DNA from: Candidatus Planktophila sp.
Lineage (GTDB): Bacteria > Actinomycetota > Actinomycetes > Nanopelagicales > Nanopelagicaceae
Assembly: GCA_030681675.1 (NCBI GenBank)
Contig: JAUXRP010000011.1
Coordinates: 1 to 35,901 of the forward strand
Reading direction: 5' to 3'
Length of the DNA: 35,901 nucleotides
Under the pieces are notes generated by a model. That model did no database searches. It saw only the letters and a program-made list of their open reading frames with translations, and was not told the origin of the DNA. This document shows, in pieces, positions 12,260-20,567 of the stretch. Made by a program: the position numbers and the translations under genes. Every line of letters begins with the position of its first letter. The first letter of the stretch is position 1.

Positions 12260-12487
12260 GTGAAACTAACTCTCTCCATCTTGCTCATTATTACGAGCGT
12301 TCTGATGATTCTTCTCGTCCTTTTGCATAAGGGAAAGGGAAGTGGACTATCCGACCTCTTTGGTGGTGGAGTCTCATCTAACTACGGTGGCTCCTCAGTT
12401 GTTGAGCGCAACCTTGACCGCATCACAATTGTGGTCGGTGGCCTCTGGTTTGCTTTTGTGGTGGCTCTAAGTCTTGTACTTAAGTAA
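12260..12487 (+). CDS. secG: Preprotein translocase subunit SecG
   Basis: Small membrane subunit of the SecYEG channel that assists protein export. 75 residues with two hydrophobic segments (about 4-24 and 55-74) separated by the conserved glycine-rich loop HKGKGSGLSDLFGGG. GTG start with AAGGAG at 12244-12249. Its position between tpiA and rbpA matches other actinobacteria, where secG follows the triosephosphate isomerase gene. The 62-nt spacer before it may hold a promoter, but I found no convincing hexamers. Confidence 0.94.
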   Translation: MKLTLSILLIITSVLMILLVLLHKGKGSGLSDLFGGGVSSNYGGSSVVERNLDRITIVVGGLWFAFVVALSLVLK

Positions 12488-12524
12488 ATTTTTTTCGGAC
12501 CATTTATTTTTTAAGGAGTAGTCA

Positions 12525-12863
12525 ATGGCAAGTGCAATTCGCGGAAGTCGTGTCGGTGCCGGACCAATGGGTGAGGCTGAGCGCGGTGATTCGATCGCAC
12601 GCGCTTACGTTTCGTACTTTTGTGCAAATGGTCACGAGGTCCGTCCTTCATTTGCCGTTGAAGATACCGTTGTAATTCCTGCTGAATGGGATTGCCCAAA
12701 GTGTGGTTACCCAGCCGGCCGCGACCGCAATAATCCGCCAAATCCAATTAAAAATGAGCCATATAAGACACACCTGGCCTATGTAAAGGAGCGTCGTACC
12801 GACGCCGAGGGCGAACGTCTTCTTGAAGATGCCCTACGTAAACTTCGCGGAGAAGATGATTAA
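12525..12863 (+). CDS. rbpA: RNA polymerase-binding protein RbpA
   Basis: Actinobacteria-specific activator that binds RNA polymerase and primary sigma factors and stabilises the open promoter complex. 112 residues. Seen: N-terminal AIRGSRVGAG, a zinc-type core with Cys and His in FCANGHEV and the pair CPKCG, and the C-terminal sigma-contacting helix region THLAYVKERRTDAEGERLLE, equivalent to the HWDMLMERR region of Streptomyces RbpA. The Cys/His set resembles the zinc-containing Streptomyces form rather than the M. tuberculosis one (from memory). AAGGAG at 12513-12518, 6 nt before the ATG. Its TAA stop overlaps the stop codon of the convergent pgi gene. Confidence 0.93.
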   Translation: MASAIRGSRVGAGPMGEAERGDSIARAYVSYFCANGHEVRPSFAVEDTVVIPAEWDCPKCGYPAGRDRNNPPNPIKNEPYKTHLAYVKERRTDAEGERLLEDALRKLRGEDD

Positions 12864-14386
12864 TTAGTTTTAAGGGATTTAAGTATTTCTGCAATTCCTA
12901 AGTTTCGATTGGTTAAATTCAATCGAAGTAGAGGATATTTTCTTGAAGTTAGCGCTCTTCCATCGCCTAAAGCCTGCGCGGCGATCAATGTTTTGAAGCT
13001 AAAGTTTTGACCAGGAATTTCGTAATCACGATCTACGTCCCCTGTAATTTGCAAGAAAGCACCGTTTTGCTGGCCGCCTTTGTGGAACTGTCCCGTTGAA
13101 TGTAGAAAACGCGGACCCCAACCGAAAGTTACTGGCCGCCCAGATTTTTGGGATAGAAGAGAGCGAAGTTCAAGAATCGCAGCATCATCGCGCCGATCTA
13201 AGTAGGCCATTATTGCGACATAACCATCTTCGGGAATTAACTCAATAAAACGTGTGAGGCTATCGCCGATTGTAGAACCTTGACCAAATATTTCTACTGT
13301 GCCATCGATGGCATCGGGAGAGAACTCTGGTAAAACACCATTCCACTCAAGTAAGAGCGCTGCAGTCGCCTCTTTCGCCTCAGTCACATTTGGTTGGTTA
13401 AATGGATCGATTCCAAGGGCTGCACCGACTAGAGCTGTGACCCACTCCCAAATGATGAACTGCGAGGCAAGATCAGTTTCGAGAACTAAATCTGCCACTC
13501 CATAGAATGCGATTGAAAAGAATTCACTATTGATTCCCTCTTCAACCACTATCGGCAGACGTCCTACTTGATTCTTTCCGGTTGATTCGGCAACTAACTG
13601 TTCGGCCCAATCGCTAAGACCCGGCATATCGCAACCACTATCAGAGTAAGACATATATTGGCCAGATAGATAAGAGATTGCATATGCCATATCTACAACA
13701 AACGTCGAATCTTTTAAGAAGGCGGCCTTTGTCTCACTTGCATTATCGAGCAATACCGAGACATCCACGCCAATGAGTGAAGCCGGGACTAATCCAAATG
13801 CACTTAATGCGCTAAAACGACCTCCGACTTGTGGGTCGGCATTTACAACTGTGAATCCACCTGCACGCGCTTGTTTATCGAGTGGTGAATCGGGATCCGT
13901 AACTATTATTATGTGATCTGTCGGTTTTAAATTTGCATCTATAAATGCTTTTTCAAAAAATGCCCGTTGTGAAGCCGTTTCAATTGTAGATCCTGATTTT
14001 GAACTTACAATTACTAAGGTTTTATTCAAATCAAATGTGAGAGCATGGCTTATATAGTTAGGATCAGTTGAATCCAAAACAAAGAGTTTGCGCTTAAAGG
14101 TTTTAGCAATAACCTCTGGACCAAGTGATGAACCACCCATTCCGCACAGAACGACATGCAATTTGTCGCGATGTTTGGCCGATAGCGCATCTAATTGAGG
14201 TAGTAACTCTCTTGAAGTTTCAGGTAAATCAATCCAGTTCAATCGAAGAATCGCCTCTGCCTGGGCTTCAAGCCCCCACATAGAGGGATCTTTAAGCGCA
14301 AGTCGATTATGAAATGCGAGAAGAGCTACATAACGTGGATCGGATCTATCAATCTGTGAAATTACTCTGCCACTTAAACTTCTCAT
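12860..14386 (-). CDS. pgi: Glucose-6-phosphate isomerase (short form)
   Basis: Interconverts glucose-6-phosphate and fructose-6-phosphate. 508 residues from the ATG at 14386, which overlaps the tal stop as ATGA; a further upstream in-frame start (14428) lies inside tal and is not favoured. Visible: CGMGGSSLGPEVIAKTF, SSKSGSTIET (phosphosugar-binding SIS loop), GGRFSALSAFGLVP (isomerase signature variant), and FNQPNVTEAKEA. These features match the isomerase half of Tal-Pgi fusion proteins better than the classical E. coli-type enzyme (inference from motif recall). Fourth and last gene of ctaA-tkt-tal-pgi; its stop shares the TTAA at 12860-12863 with rbpA, so there is no room for a terminator between the two. 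Confidence 0.94.
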   Translation of the reverse strand: MRSLSGRVISQIDRSDPRYVALLAFHNRLALKDPSMWGLEAQAEAILRLNWIDLPETSRELLPQLDALSAKHRDKLHVVLCGMGGSSLGPEVIAKTFKRKLFVLDSTDPNYISHALTFDLNKTLVIVSSKSGSTIETASQRAFFEKAFIDANLKPTDHIIIVTDPDSPLDKQARAGGFTVVNADPQVGGRFSALSAFGLVPASLIGVDVSVLLDNASETKAAFLKDSTFVVDMAYAISYLSGQYMSYSDSGCDMPGLSDWAEQLVAESTGKNQVGRLPIVVEEGINSEFFSIAFYGVADLVLETDLASQFIIWEWVTALVGAALGIDPFNQPNVTEAKEATAALLLEWNGVLPEFSPDAIDGTVEIFGQGSTIGDSLTRFIELIPEDGYVAIMAYLDRRDDAAILELRSLLSQKSGRPVTFGWGPRFLHSTGQFHKGGQQNGAFLQITGDVDRDYEIPGQNFSFKTLIAAQALGDGRALTSRKYPLLRLNLTNRNLGIAEILKSLKTN

Positions 14387-15468
14387 TGATTTTGTGCCTT
14401 CTCGACTGTAGCTAGAAGTTCTTCCCAAGCCTGTGCAAATTTCCTAACTCCATCGATTTCTAGCGCAGTGGTTACTGCATTAAGGGAGATATTGAGTTCT
14501 GAGAGTGATTTAAAAACCTCAACTGCCTGTGCATAGTTGGCGGTAATCGTGTCTCCACGTACTATCCCATGATCGATAAGAGCATCAAGTGTGTTTTGTG
14601 GCATCGTGTTGACAGTATCAGGTGCAACTAACTCAACAACATAAAGCGTGTCATCGTAAGTCGGATCTTTTACGCCGGTAGATGCCCACAGTGGACGTTG
14701 CTTATACGCACCTCGCTCTGCTTGAGCCAGCCAACGCGGCGAAGCAAATTTCTCTTCAAATAATTGGTAAGCCAAGTGAGCGTTGGCAATGGCCGCCTTT
14801 CCTAGAAGTTTCATGGCCGCTTCACTCGCATCGCTTTTAAGGAGTGCATCCACGGCTGAATCGATTCGACTCACGAAAAAGGAGGCAACGGAGTGAACAT
14901 GAGATGGATTGCTGGCAGCCTCTATTCCTGCCATGTATGCATCTATGACTGCGCCGTAACGTTTGACTGAAAAAATTAAAGTCACATTCACCGAGATACC
15001 AGATGCTAGCAGGGCAGTAATGGCTGGAAGTCCTTCAATAGTGGCTGGAACTTTTATCATCAGATTTGGGCGGTCGATGATTTTCCACAGTTCTTTTCCC
15101 GCAGCGATAGTGCCCTCAGTATTGCTGGCTAAACGAGGATCTACTTCGATGCTCACTCGCCCGTCAACGCCTTTACTTGTTCGATAGATATCTCTAAAAA
15201 GATCGCAGGCGCTACGAACATCATCGGTCGTCAAACGCTTGACACATTCTTCAACGCTCAGATCTTTTAAGAGCAAAATATCCTGGGCGTACTCATCAGC
15301 TCCAGCGATGGCAGCGGCGAAAATACTTGGGTTAGTAGTAACACCGACAACACCAGAATGTGCGATCCTAGATGGAAGCGAGTGTGCATCGCTTCCGGAG
15401 ATTTTTGCTCTCGATAAATCATCTAACCAAATGGAAGTTCCAGCCCTGGCCAATTCCTCAATGCTCAT
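14383..15468 (-). CDS. tal: Transaldolase
   Basis: Transfers dihydroxyacetone units between sugar phosphates in the non-oxidative pentose phosphate pathway. 361 residues. Visible: SIWLDDLSR near the N terminus, VVGVTTNPSIFAAAI (about residues 40-54), and the Schiff-base Lys139 in LMIKVPAT; GVKDPTYDDTLYVVELVAPD and TMPQNTLDAL follow. The length and these motifs fit the actinobacterial TalB-like class. Its ATG overlaps the tkt stop by one base (TAATG read on the minus strand), and its own TGA overlaps the pgi ATG, so it is translated in a continuous coupled chain. Confidence 0.97.
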   Translation of the reverse strand: MSIEELARAGTSIWLDDLSRAKISGSDAHSLPSRIAHSGVVGVTTNPSIFAAAIAGADEYAQDILLLKDLSVEECVKRLTTDDVRSACDLFRDIYRTSKGVDGRVSIEVDPRLASNTEGTIAAGKELWKIIDRPNLMIKVPATIEGLPAITALLASGISVNVTLIFSVKRYGAVIDAYMAGIEAASNPSHVHSVASFFVSRIDSAVDALLKSDASEAAMKLLGKAAIANAHLAYQLFEEKFASPRWLAQAERGAYKQRPLWASTGVKDPTYDDTLYVVELVAPDTVNTMPQNTLDALIDHGIVRGDTITANYAQAVEVFKSLSELNISLNAVTTALEIDGVRKFAQAWEELLATVEKAQNQ

Positions 15469-17513
15469 TACAGAGCCGCCTTAATCCGTTTAACAATCGC
15501 TTCAACGTTGAATCCAAACTCATTAAAGAGCCGTTTAGCATCGGCAGATGCACCGTAATGCTCGAGCGAAATTGAAATACCTGCATCTCCTATGAGCTCT
15601 CGCCATCCTTGGGCTATTCCAACTTCGATACTAACTTTCACGGCAATATGTGGTGTCAGTACTGATTCTCTGTAGGAGAGCTCTTGCTCGGCAAACCACT
15701 CTAAACAAGGCGCACTAACTACTCGCACACCAATTCCCTCTAATTCAAGCGCGCTTTGTACATCTAAAGCTAAAGAGAGTTCAGAGCCCGTTGCAATTAA
15801 GATCGCAACTGGATTTTCACAATCTTTTAATATGTACGCACCTTTTGCCGTGCCAGATGCTGGAGAAGTAATACTTCTATCAATAACTGGCAAGTTCTGG
15901 CGAGAGAGTAAAATTCCAGCTGGACGATTTCGAATAATTATTTGTTTCCATGCCTCAGCAACCTCATTTGCATCTCCAGGTCTAATTACATCCAGACCAG
16001 GAATTGCTCGAAGGGCGGCAAAGTGTTCGATTGGCTGATGCGTTGGACCATCTTCTCCAACACCGATGGAATCATGCGTCCAGACAAAAGTTGATGCGAT
16101 TTTCATCAAGGCGGCGAGACGAACTGCAGGTCGCATATAGTCGCTAAAGACGGCAAAAGTCCCACCAAAGGATCGAGTTAATCCATGAAGTGTAATTCCA
16201 TTGAGAATTGCGCCCATCGCATGCTCTCGAATACCGAAATGAATTATTCTGCCGTATGGATCTGCACCTTTAATCAGACTTGTTGAAGGTAAGAATGAGC
16301 CGCCCCCATCGATGCTCGTATTATTTGAACCAGCTAAATCTGCAGAGCCGCCCCAAAACTCAGGAAGTGATTGCGCGATTGCATTAATAACCTCGCCAGA
16401 GGCGGCACGCGTTGCAATCTCTTTTCCTGGTGAAAACACCGGAATGCCAGAGGCCCAATTTTCAGGAAGTGCGCGCTGTTGAAGTCGCTGCAAAAGTGCC
16501 GCCTTCTCAACATTCTCTGCTTCCCAGTGTTTAAAAGCTAACTTCCACTCAGCATGAAGGGCGTTGCCTCGAATTTTTACCTCTCTTACATGGGTTAAAA
16601 CATCCTCTGGCATTGCAAATTTTTCATTAGGATCTAAACCAAGTAAAACTTTCGTCGCGGCGACTTCTTCATCACCCAGTGCAGAGCCATGAGACTTTCC
16701 AGTTCCGCGAAGAGTTGGCGCGGGCCAGGCAATAATGGTCTTTAACCTAATTAGCGAGGGTCTTGTTCTTTCATTTTTTGCTGCAATCATTGCGGCATCA
16801 AGTGCGGTTATATCGACACTTCCATCACTGGCAGCGTCAACTTCAATGACATGCCAGCCATATGCTCGGTATCGCATTGCAACATCTTCAGTGAAAGCGT
16901 TATGCGTATCACCCTCAATCGAAATTCGATTGTCATCATAAATTACATTGAGATTTCCCAGCTCTTGTACTCCAGCCAGGGATGAGGCTTCAGCACTTAC
17001 TCCCTCTTGCATATCACCATCAGAGCAGATGGACCAGATAGTGTGATCAAAGATAGATGTATATGAAGGGGCCTTTGAATCCAATAAGCCACGTTCATAT
17101 CGCGCCGCCATTGCCATTCCTACCGCTGTTGCAACTCCCTGTCCGAGTGGACCAGTAGTCATTTCTACTCCAGCGGTATGACCAAACTCAGGATGTCCTG
17201 GCGTCAACGAGCCCCACGTTCTGAAGGTTTTAAGATCTTGCATCTCTAATCCGTAGCCACTAAAGAAGAGTTGTGTGTAGAGAGTGAGTGAGGAGTGTCC
17301 ACACGAGAGAATAAATCGATCTCTGCCCAGCCAGCTAGGGTCGGAGGGATCATGAATTAAATGGCGCTGAAATAGAAGATATGCAACGGGAGCCAGCGAC
17401 ATTGCAGTTCCTGGGTGTCCATTGCCAACTCTTTGTACTGAGTCAGCGGCGAGTGCTCGAGCGTAGGCAACTGCGCGATCATCGAGTTCATTCCAAGGTG
17501 ACTTCACTGCCAT
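15468..17513 (-). CDS. tkt: Transketolase
   Basis: Thiamine-diphosphate enzyme moving two-carbon units in the non-oxidative pentose phosphate pathway. 681 residues from ATG 17513 (MAVKSPWNELDDRAV); a start at 17567 would put 18 extra residues inside ctaA. Visible: GNGHPGTAMSLAP (active-site His), LSCGHSSLTLY, TPGHPEFGHTAGVEMTTGPLGQG, the ThDP/metal motif SDGDMQEGVSAEASS ending in DDN, WGGSADLAGSN, and HDSIGVGEDGPTHQPIEH. The ATG lies inside the end of ctaA (10-nt overlap), and the stop overlaps tal. A protoheme farnesyltransferase gene (ctaB), often found beside tkt in actinobacteria, is not present at this junction. Confidence 0.98.
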   Translation of the reverse strand: MAVKSPWNELDDRAVAYARALAADSVQRVGNGHPGTAMSLAPVAYLLFQRHLIHDPSDPSWLGRDRFILSCGHSSLTLYTQLFFSGYGLEMQDLKTFRTWGSLTPGHPEFGHTAGVEMTTGPLGQGVATAVGMAMAARYERGLLDSKAPSYTSIFDHTIWSICSDGDMQEGVSAEASSLAGVQELGNLNVIYDDNRISIEGDTHNAFTEDVAMRYRAYGWHVIEVDAASDGSVDITALDAAMIAAKNERTRPSLIRLKTIIAWPAPTLRGTGKSHGSALGDEEVAATKVLLGLDPNEKFAMPEDVLTHVREVKIRGNALHAEWKLAFKHWEAENVEKAALLQRLQQRALPENWASGIPVFSPGKEIATRAASGEVINAIAQSLPEFWGGSADLAGSNNTSIDGGGSFLPSTSLIKGADPYGRIIHFGIREHAMGAILNGITLHGLTRSFGGTFAVFSDYMRPAVRLAALMKIASTFVWTHDSIGVGEDGPTHQPIEHFAALRAIPGLDVIRPGDANEVAEAWKQIIIRNRPAGILLSRQNLPVIDRSITSPASGTAKGAYILKDCENPVAILIATGSELSLALDVQSALELEGIGVRVVSAPCLEWFAEQELSYRESVLTPHIAVKVSIEVGIAQGWRELIGDAGISISLEHYGASADAKRLFNEFGFNVEAIVKRIKAAL

Positions 17514-18397
17514 TTCATTGTGTCCATTTCTTCTCGTTGAACAGATAACCAAATACTCCACGCGCAAATCCAGATTATGATTGATCCGAGAATGTGCGCT
17601 GCAACTAAAAGTTCAGGAACTCCTTGGATGTATTGGATAAGCCCAATTGCTCCTTGAGACAACGTTAAGAGTGTAAAGATTGCTAATCGTTTTTTAGTAA
17701 TATCCTCTGTCAGAGGGGATAAGAAAAAGATTAGAGTTAACACTAAGAGAATTGCTACAGCGGTTCCATGAGCAAATGTCACACTTTGAATTCGAACGTG
17801 TAGTCGTGGAGCATCAATGTCACCTGCATGCGGTCCAGCTCCAGTAACGAGCGTTCCAAGAATAATAACGATGGCCGTCAGTGATACATGCGCACGGGAG
17901 AAAATATCGGGAGTTCGTGGAGATTCTTTTTTACGGGCTGGTCGATGGCGTCGTGTATACAGAGATGTTGCGGCGGCAATCAGAATCGTCGAAAGTAGAA
18001 AGTGAGATGCAACTGAAAAAGGATTCAAATCTGTAAGAACTGTGATGCCACCTAAAACACCTTGACCAAAGATTCCTAAAAACTGTCCAACGGCTAAAAA
18101 GCGTAAATCTCTGCGACCGGCACGTATAACTGCAATAAGTGTGATGAGTGCGGCCACAACGAGCACAATGGTAAACAACCTGTTGGAAAACTCAATCCAT
18201 GCGTGGAACTGACCCTCAATCTGGCCAGCTACAGGTGTATAGGAGCCTTCGGTGCACTCGGGCCAGGTGGGACACCCCAGGCCTGAGCCTGTTAATCGAA
18301 CCGCTCCACCAGTTACGACGATAGCGCCCTGCAAAAAGAGGAGAATCGCCGTAGCTGGGGGGAGGATCCGCGCAGAAACTGTGGCAGATGTACTCAT
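17504..18397 (-). CDS. ctaA: Heme A synthase (COX15/CtaA)
   Basis: Membrane enzyme that oxidises the C8 methyl of heme O to make heme A for aa3-type cytochrome c oxidase. 297 residues, about eight hydrophobic segments. Conserved sites: the extracellular-loop cysteine pair region GSGLGCPTWPEC, AWIEFSNR, and histidines that could bind heme in QFHAWIE, ASHFLLST, VTFAHGTAV and VAAHILGS. First gene of the minus-strand operon that continues into tkt, tal and pgi. A TAGGGT hexamer ends 6 nt before its ATG, suggesting a leaderless transcript. SURF1 at 26611-27300, another oxidase assembly gene, supports the presence of an aa3 oxidase. Confidence 0.95.
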   Translation of the reverse strand: MSTSATVSARILPPATAILLFLQGAIVVTGGAVRLTGSGLGCPTWPECTEGSYTPVAGQIEGQFHAWIEFSNRLFTIVLVVAALITLIAVIRAGRRDLRFLAVGQFLGIFGQGVLGGITVLTDLNPFSVASHFLLSTILIAAATSLYTRRHRPARKKESPRTPDIFSRAHVSLTAIVIILGTLVTGAGPHAGDIDAPRLHVRIQSVTFAHGTAVAILLVLTLIFFLSPLTEDITKKRLAIFTLLTLSQGAIGLIQYIQGVPELLVAAHILGSIIIWICAWSIWLSVQREEMDTMKWQ

Positions 18398-18403
18398 GGC
18401 CTA

Positions 18404-18409
18404 ACCCTA
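18404..18409 (-). promoter_or_regulatory. Candidate ctaA -10 element (TAGGGT), leaderless
   Basis: On the minus strand TAGGGT is followed by 6 nt and then the ctaA ATG, so the predicted transcript would begin at or next to the start codon. No Shine-Dalgarno precedes the ATG. No good -35 is seen at 17-18 bp. It lies in the 89-bp divergent region shared with sufR. Confidence 0.4.
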
Positions 18410-18459
18410 TTGCCCAGCGTGGCCTCGGGGTTGAAGTGGCCAAAGGTGTCGAATTAAGA

Positions 18460-18474
18460 CACAATAGTGTTGTG
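18460..18474. promoter_or_regulatory. Candidate SufR operator (CACAA-N5-TTGTG)
   Basis: A 15-bp palindrome with 6 of 7 base pairs matching lies immediately upstream of the sufR ATG (18487) and overlaps an alternative GTG start at 18472. Known SufR proteins repress their own suf operons through short inverted repeats near the promoter, so position and symmetry fit autorepression. TTGAAG (18431-18436) and TAAGAC (18455-18460), 18 bp apart, could form the promoter that it would block. Binding is inferred. Confidence 0.4.
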
Positions 18475-18486
18475 AAATTATCGAGT

Positions 18487-19161
18487 ATGAGTGCAACGGG
18501 AAAATCCGATGATCCACGCACTCGTGAACTCGTGGCCCGCTCAATCCTTGAAAATGGACCATCGAGTGCTCCAACTCTTGCCACGCGGTTGGGGTTCACT
18601 CCTGCCGGTATTCGCCGTCACTTAGATCGCTTAGTGGCAGATGGCATTTTGGAGGCGCGCGAACCTCATCCCGCCGTCGTGCGTGGTCGAGGTCGACCCT
18701 CAAAAGTTTTCCTCATGTCAGATTCTGGGCGCGAAAAATTTGAACACTCGTACGATGACCTCGCAGTGTCGGCCCTTAAGTTTATGTCGACCCACATGGG
18801 GGAGCAGATAGTTCAAGATTTTGCACAGAGTCGAGCCGATGAGATTGAACGTAAAGCTGCGCTTGTTCTCACCAAAAAGGGTAATAGAAGCATAGAGCTC
18901 GCTCAGTTTTTAACTGAGCAGGGATATGCCGCGAGCGTTGAAGTTCGCCCGATGGGTGAAGAGCTTTGCCAGCATCACTGTCCTATAGCCCATGTTGCAT
19001 CGGAGTTTCCTCAACTGTGTGAGGCCGAGACGGAGGCACTCTCGCGATTACTTGGAACTCATGTGCAACGTTTAGCGACCATAGCTCATGGCGATGGCGT
19101 ATGTACAACTTTTATTCCTACTCCACACACTGGTATCAACAACAGAAAGGTACGTGCATGA
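18487..19161 (+). CDS. sufR: SUF operon transcriptional repressor SufR
   Basis: Winged-helix regulator with an Fe-S cluster that represses the suf operon when cluster supply is adequate. 224 residues from ATG 18487; GTG 18472 is an alternative, and the longer frame from 18388 would run across the divergent promoter region. Visible: N-terminal HTH ([20 protein letters not shown]), wing with [16 protein letters not shown], and C-terminal cluster-ligand region [21 protein letters not shown], whose three Cys match the family. Stop overlaps the sufB start as ATGA. Divergent from ctaA. Probably autoregulated through the palindrome at 18460-18474. Confidence 0.93.
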   Translation: MSATGKSDDPRTRELVARSILENGPSSAPTLATRLGFTPAGIRRHLDRLVADGILEAREPHPAVVRGRGRPSKVFLMSDSGREKFEHSYDDLAVSALKFMSTHMGEQIVQDFAQSRADEIERKAALVLTKKGNRSIELAQFLTEQGYAASVEVRPMGEELCQHHCPIAHVASEFPQLCEAETEALSRLLGTHVQRLATIAHGDGVCTTFIPTPHTGINNRKVRA

Positions 19162-20567
19162 CAATCGCACATCCAGAACTCGAAGGCCTCGGAAACTATG
19201 AATACGGCTGGTCTGATAAGAGTGAAGTTGGCACAAATGCACGCCGTGGCCTCAATGAAGATGTTGTTCGCGATATTTCTGAAAAGAAATCGGAGCCGCA
19301 GTGGATGCTCGACCTTCGGCTAAAAGGCCTGGCGCTCTTTGAAAAAAAGCCCATGCCAAATTGGGGTTCAGATCTCTCAGGAATCTTCTTTGACACTATT
19401 AAATATTTTGTACGCTCTACCGAAAAACAGGCAGCAACGTGGGATGACCTACCGGAAGAGATTAAAAATACTTACGATCGATTAGGTATTCCGGAGGCCG
19501 AAAAACAACGTCTGGTTTCTGGTGTGGCCGCACAGTATGAATCTGAAGTTGTCTATCACTCAATTCGCGAGGATTTAGCGGCTCAAGGAGTTATCTTCTT
19601 AGATACTGACACCGCGCTGAAGGAGCACCCAGAGTTATTTAAGGAGTATTTCGCGACGGTTATACCAGTAGGTGATAATAAATTTGCGGCCCTTAATACC
19701 TCAGTTTGGTCGGGGGGCTCCTTTATCTATGTGCCAAAGGGAGTCCATGTCGATATACCTTTGCAGGCATATTTCCGTATTAACACTGAAAATATGGGTC
19801 AATTCGAGCGCACATTGATTATCGCTGATGAGGATTCATATATTCACTATGTTGAGGGATGCACCGCTCCAATTTATAAATCTGATTCCTTGCACTCTGC
19901 GGTAGTTGAAATTATCGTGAAGAAAGGCGCGCGCGTTCGATACACAACTATTCAGAATTGGTCGAACAATGTTTATAACTTAGTTACTAAGCGCGCTACG
20001 TGTGCAGAGGGTGCAACTATGGAATGGGTCGATGGAAATATCGGCTCGAAAGTGACAATGAAATACCCTGCAATATTTTTAATGGGACCGCACTCTAAAG
20101 GCGAAACTCTCTCACTGGCATTTGCAGGCGAGGGTCAACACCAAGATTCAGGGGCAAAGATGGTTCATGCCGCGCCGTACACATCTTCATCAGTCATTTC
20201 GAAATCTGTTGCACGTAACGGTGGTCGAACTTCCTATCGCGGGCTTGTACAGGTGCAAGAAGGCGCTCATCACTCTAAGAGCACGGTCAAGTGTGATGCA
20301 TTATTAGTGGACACGATTTCGAGATCTGATACGTATCCTTATGTTGATATTCGTGAAGACGATGTATCAATGGGTCATGAGGCAACAGTTTCAAAAATCA
20401 GCGATGATCAGCTTTTCTATCTTATGTCGCGCGGTTTGACCGAAGATGAATCTATGGCCATGATCGTTCGAGGCTTTATCGAACCCATTGCACGTGAACT
20501 TCCAATGGAGTACGCACTTGAGCTCAACCGACTTATTGAGCTTCAAATGGAAGGCGCCGTTGGTTAA
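19158..20567 (+). CDS. sufB: Fe-S cluster assembly scaffold protein SufB
   Basis: Scaffold subunit of the SufBC2D complex on which Fe-S clusters are built. 469 residues from ATG 19158, preceded by AGAAAGG; the frame extends upstream to 19101 but that part lies inside sufR. Visible: [60 protein letters not shown], the beta-helix segment [17 protein letters not shown] with a conserved Cys, and [20 protein letters not shown] with VRGFIEPI at the C terminus. Start overlaps sufR (ATGA) and stop overlaps sufD (TAATG), consistent with coupled synthesis of complex partners. Confidence 0.98.
   Translation: MTIAHPELEGLGNYEYGWSDKSEVGTNARRGLNEDVVRDISEKKSEPQWMLDLRLKGLALFEKKPMPNWGSDLSGIFFDTIKYFVRSTEKQAATWDDLPEEIKNTYDRLGIPEAEKQRLVSGVAAQYESEVVYHSIREDLAAQGVIFLDTDTALKEHPELFKEYFATVIPVGDNKFAALNTSVWSGGSFIYVPKGVHVDIPLQAYFRINTENMGQFERTLIIADEDSYIHYVEGCTAPIYKSDSLHSAVVEIIVKKGARVRYTTIQNWSNNVYNLVTKRATCAEGATMEWVDGNIGSKVTMKYPAIFLMGPHSKGETLSLAFAGEGQHQDSGAKMVHAAPYTSSSVISKSVARNGGRTSYRGLVQVQEGAHHSKSTVKCDALLVDTISRSDTYPYVDIREDDVSMGHEATVSKISDDQLFYLMSRGLTEDESMAMIVRGFIEPIARELPMEYALELNRLIELQMEGAVG

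Noticed and set aside
12468-12497. Possible terminator at the end of secG (TAAGT-N5-ACTTA followed by T7)
   Set aside because: The stem is five mostly A-T pairs inside the coding end, with six bases between stem and T run; too weak to call, and rbpA follows closely.
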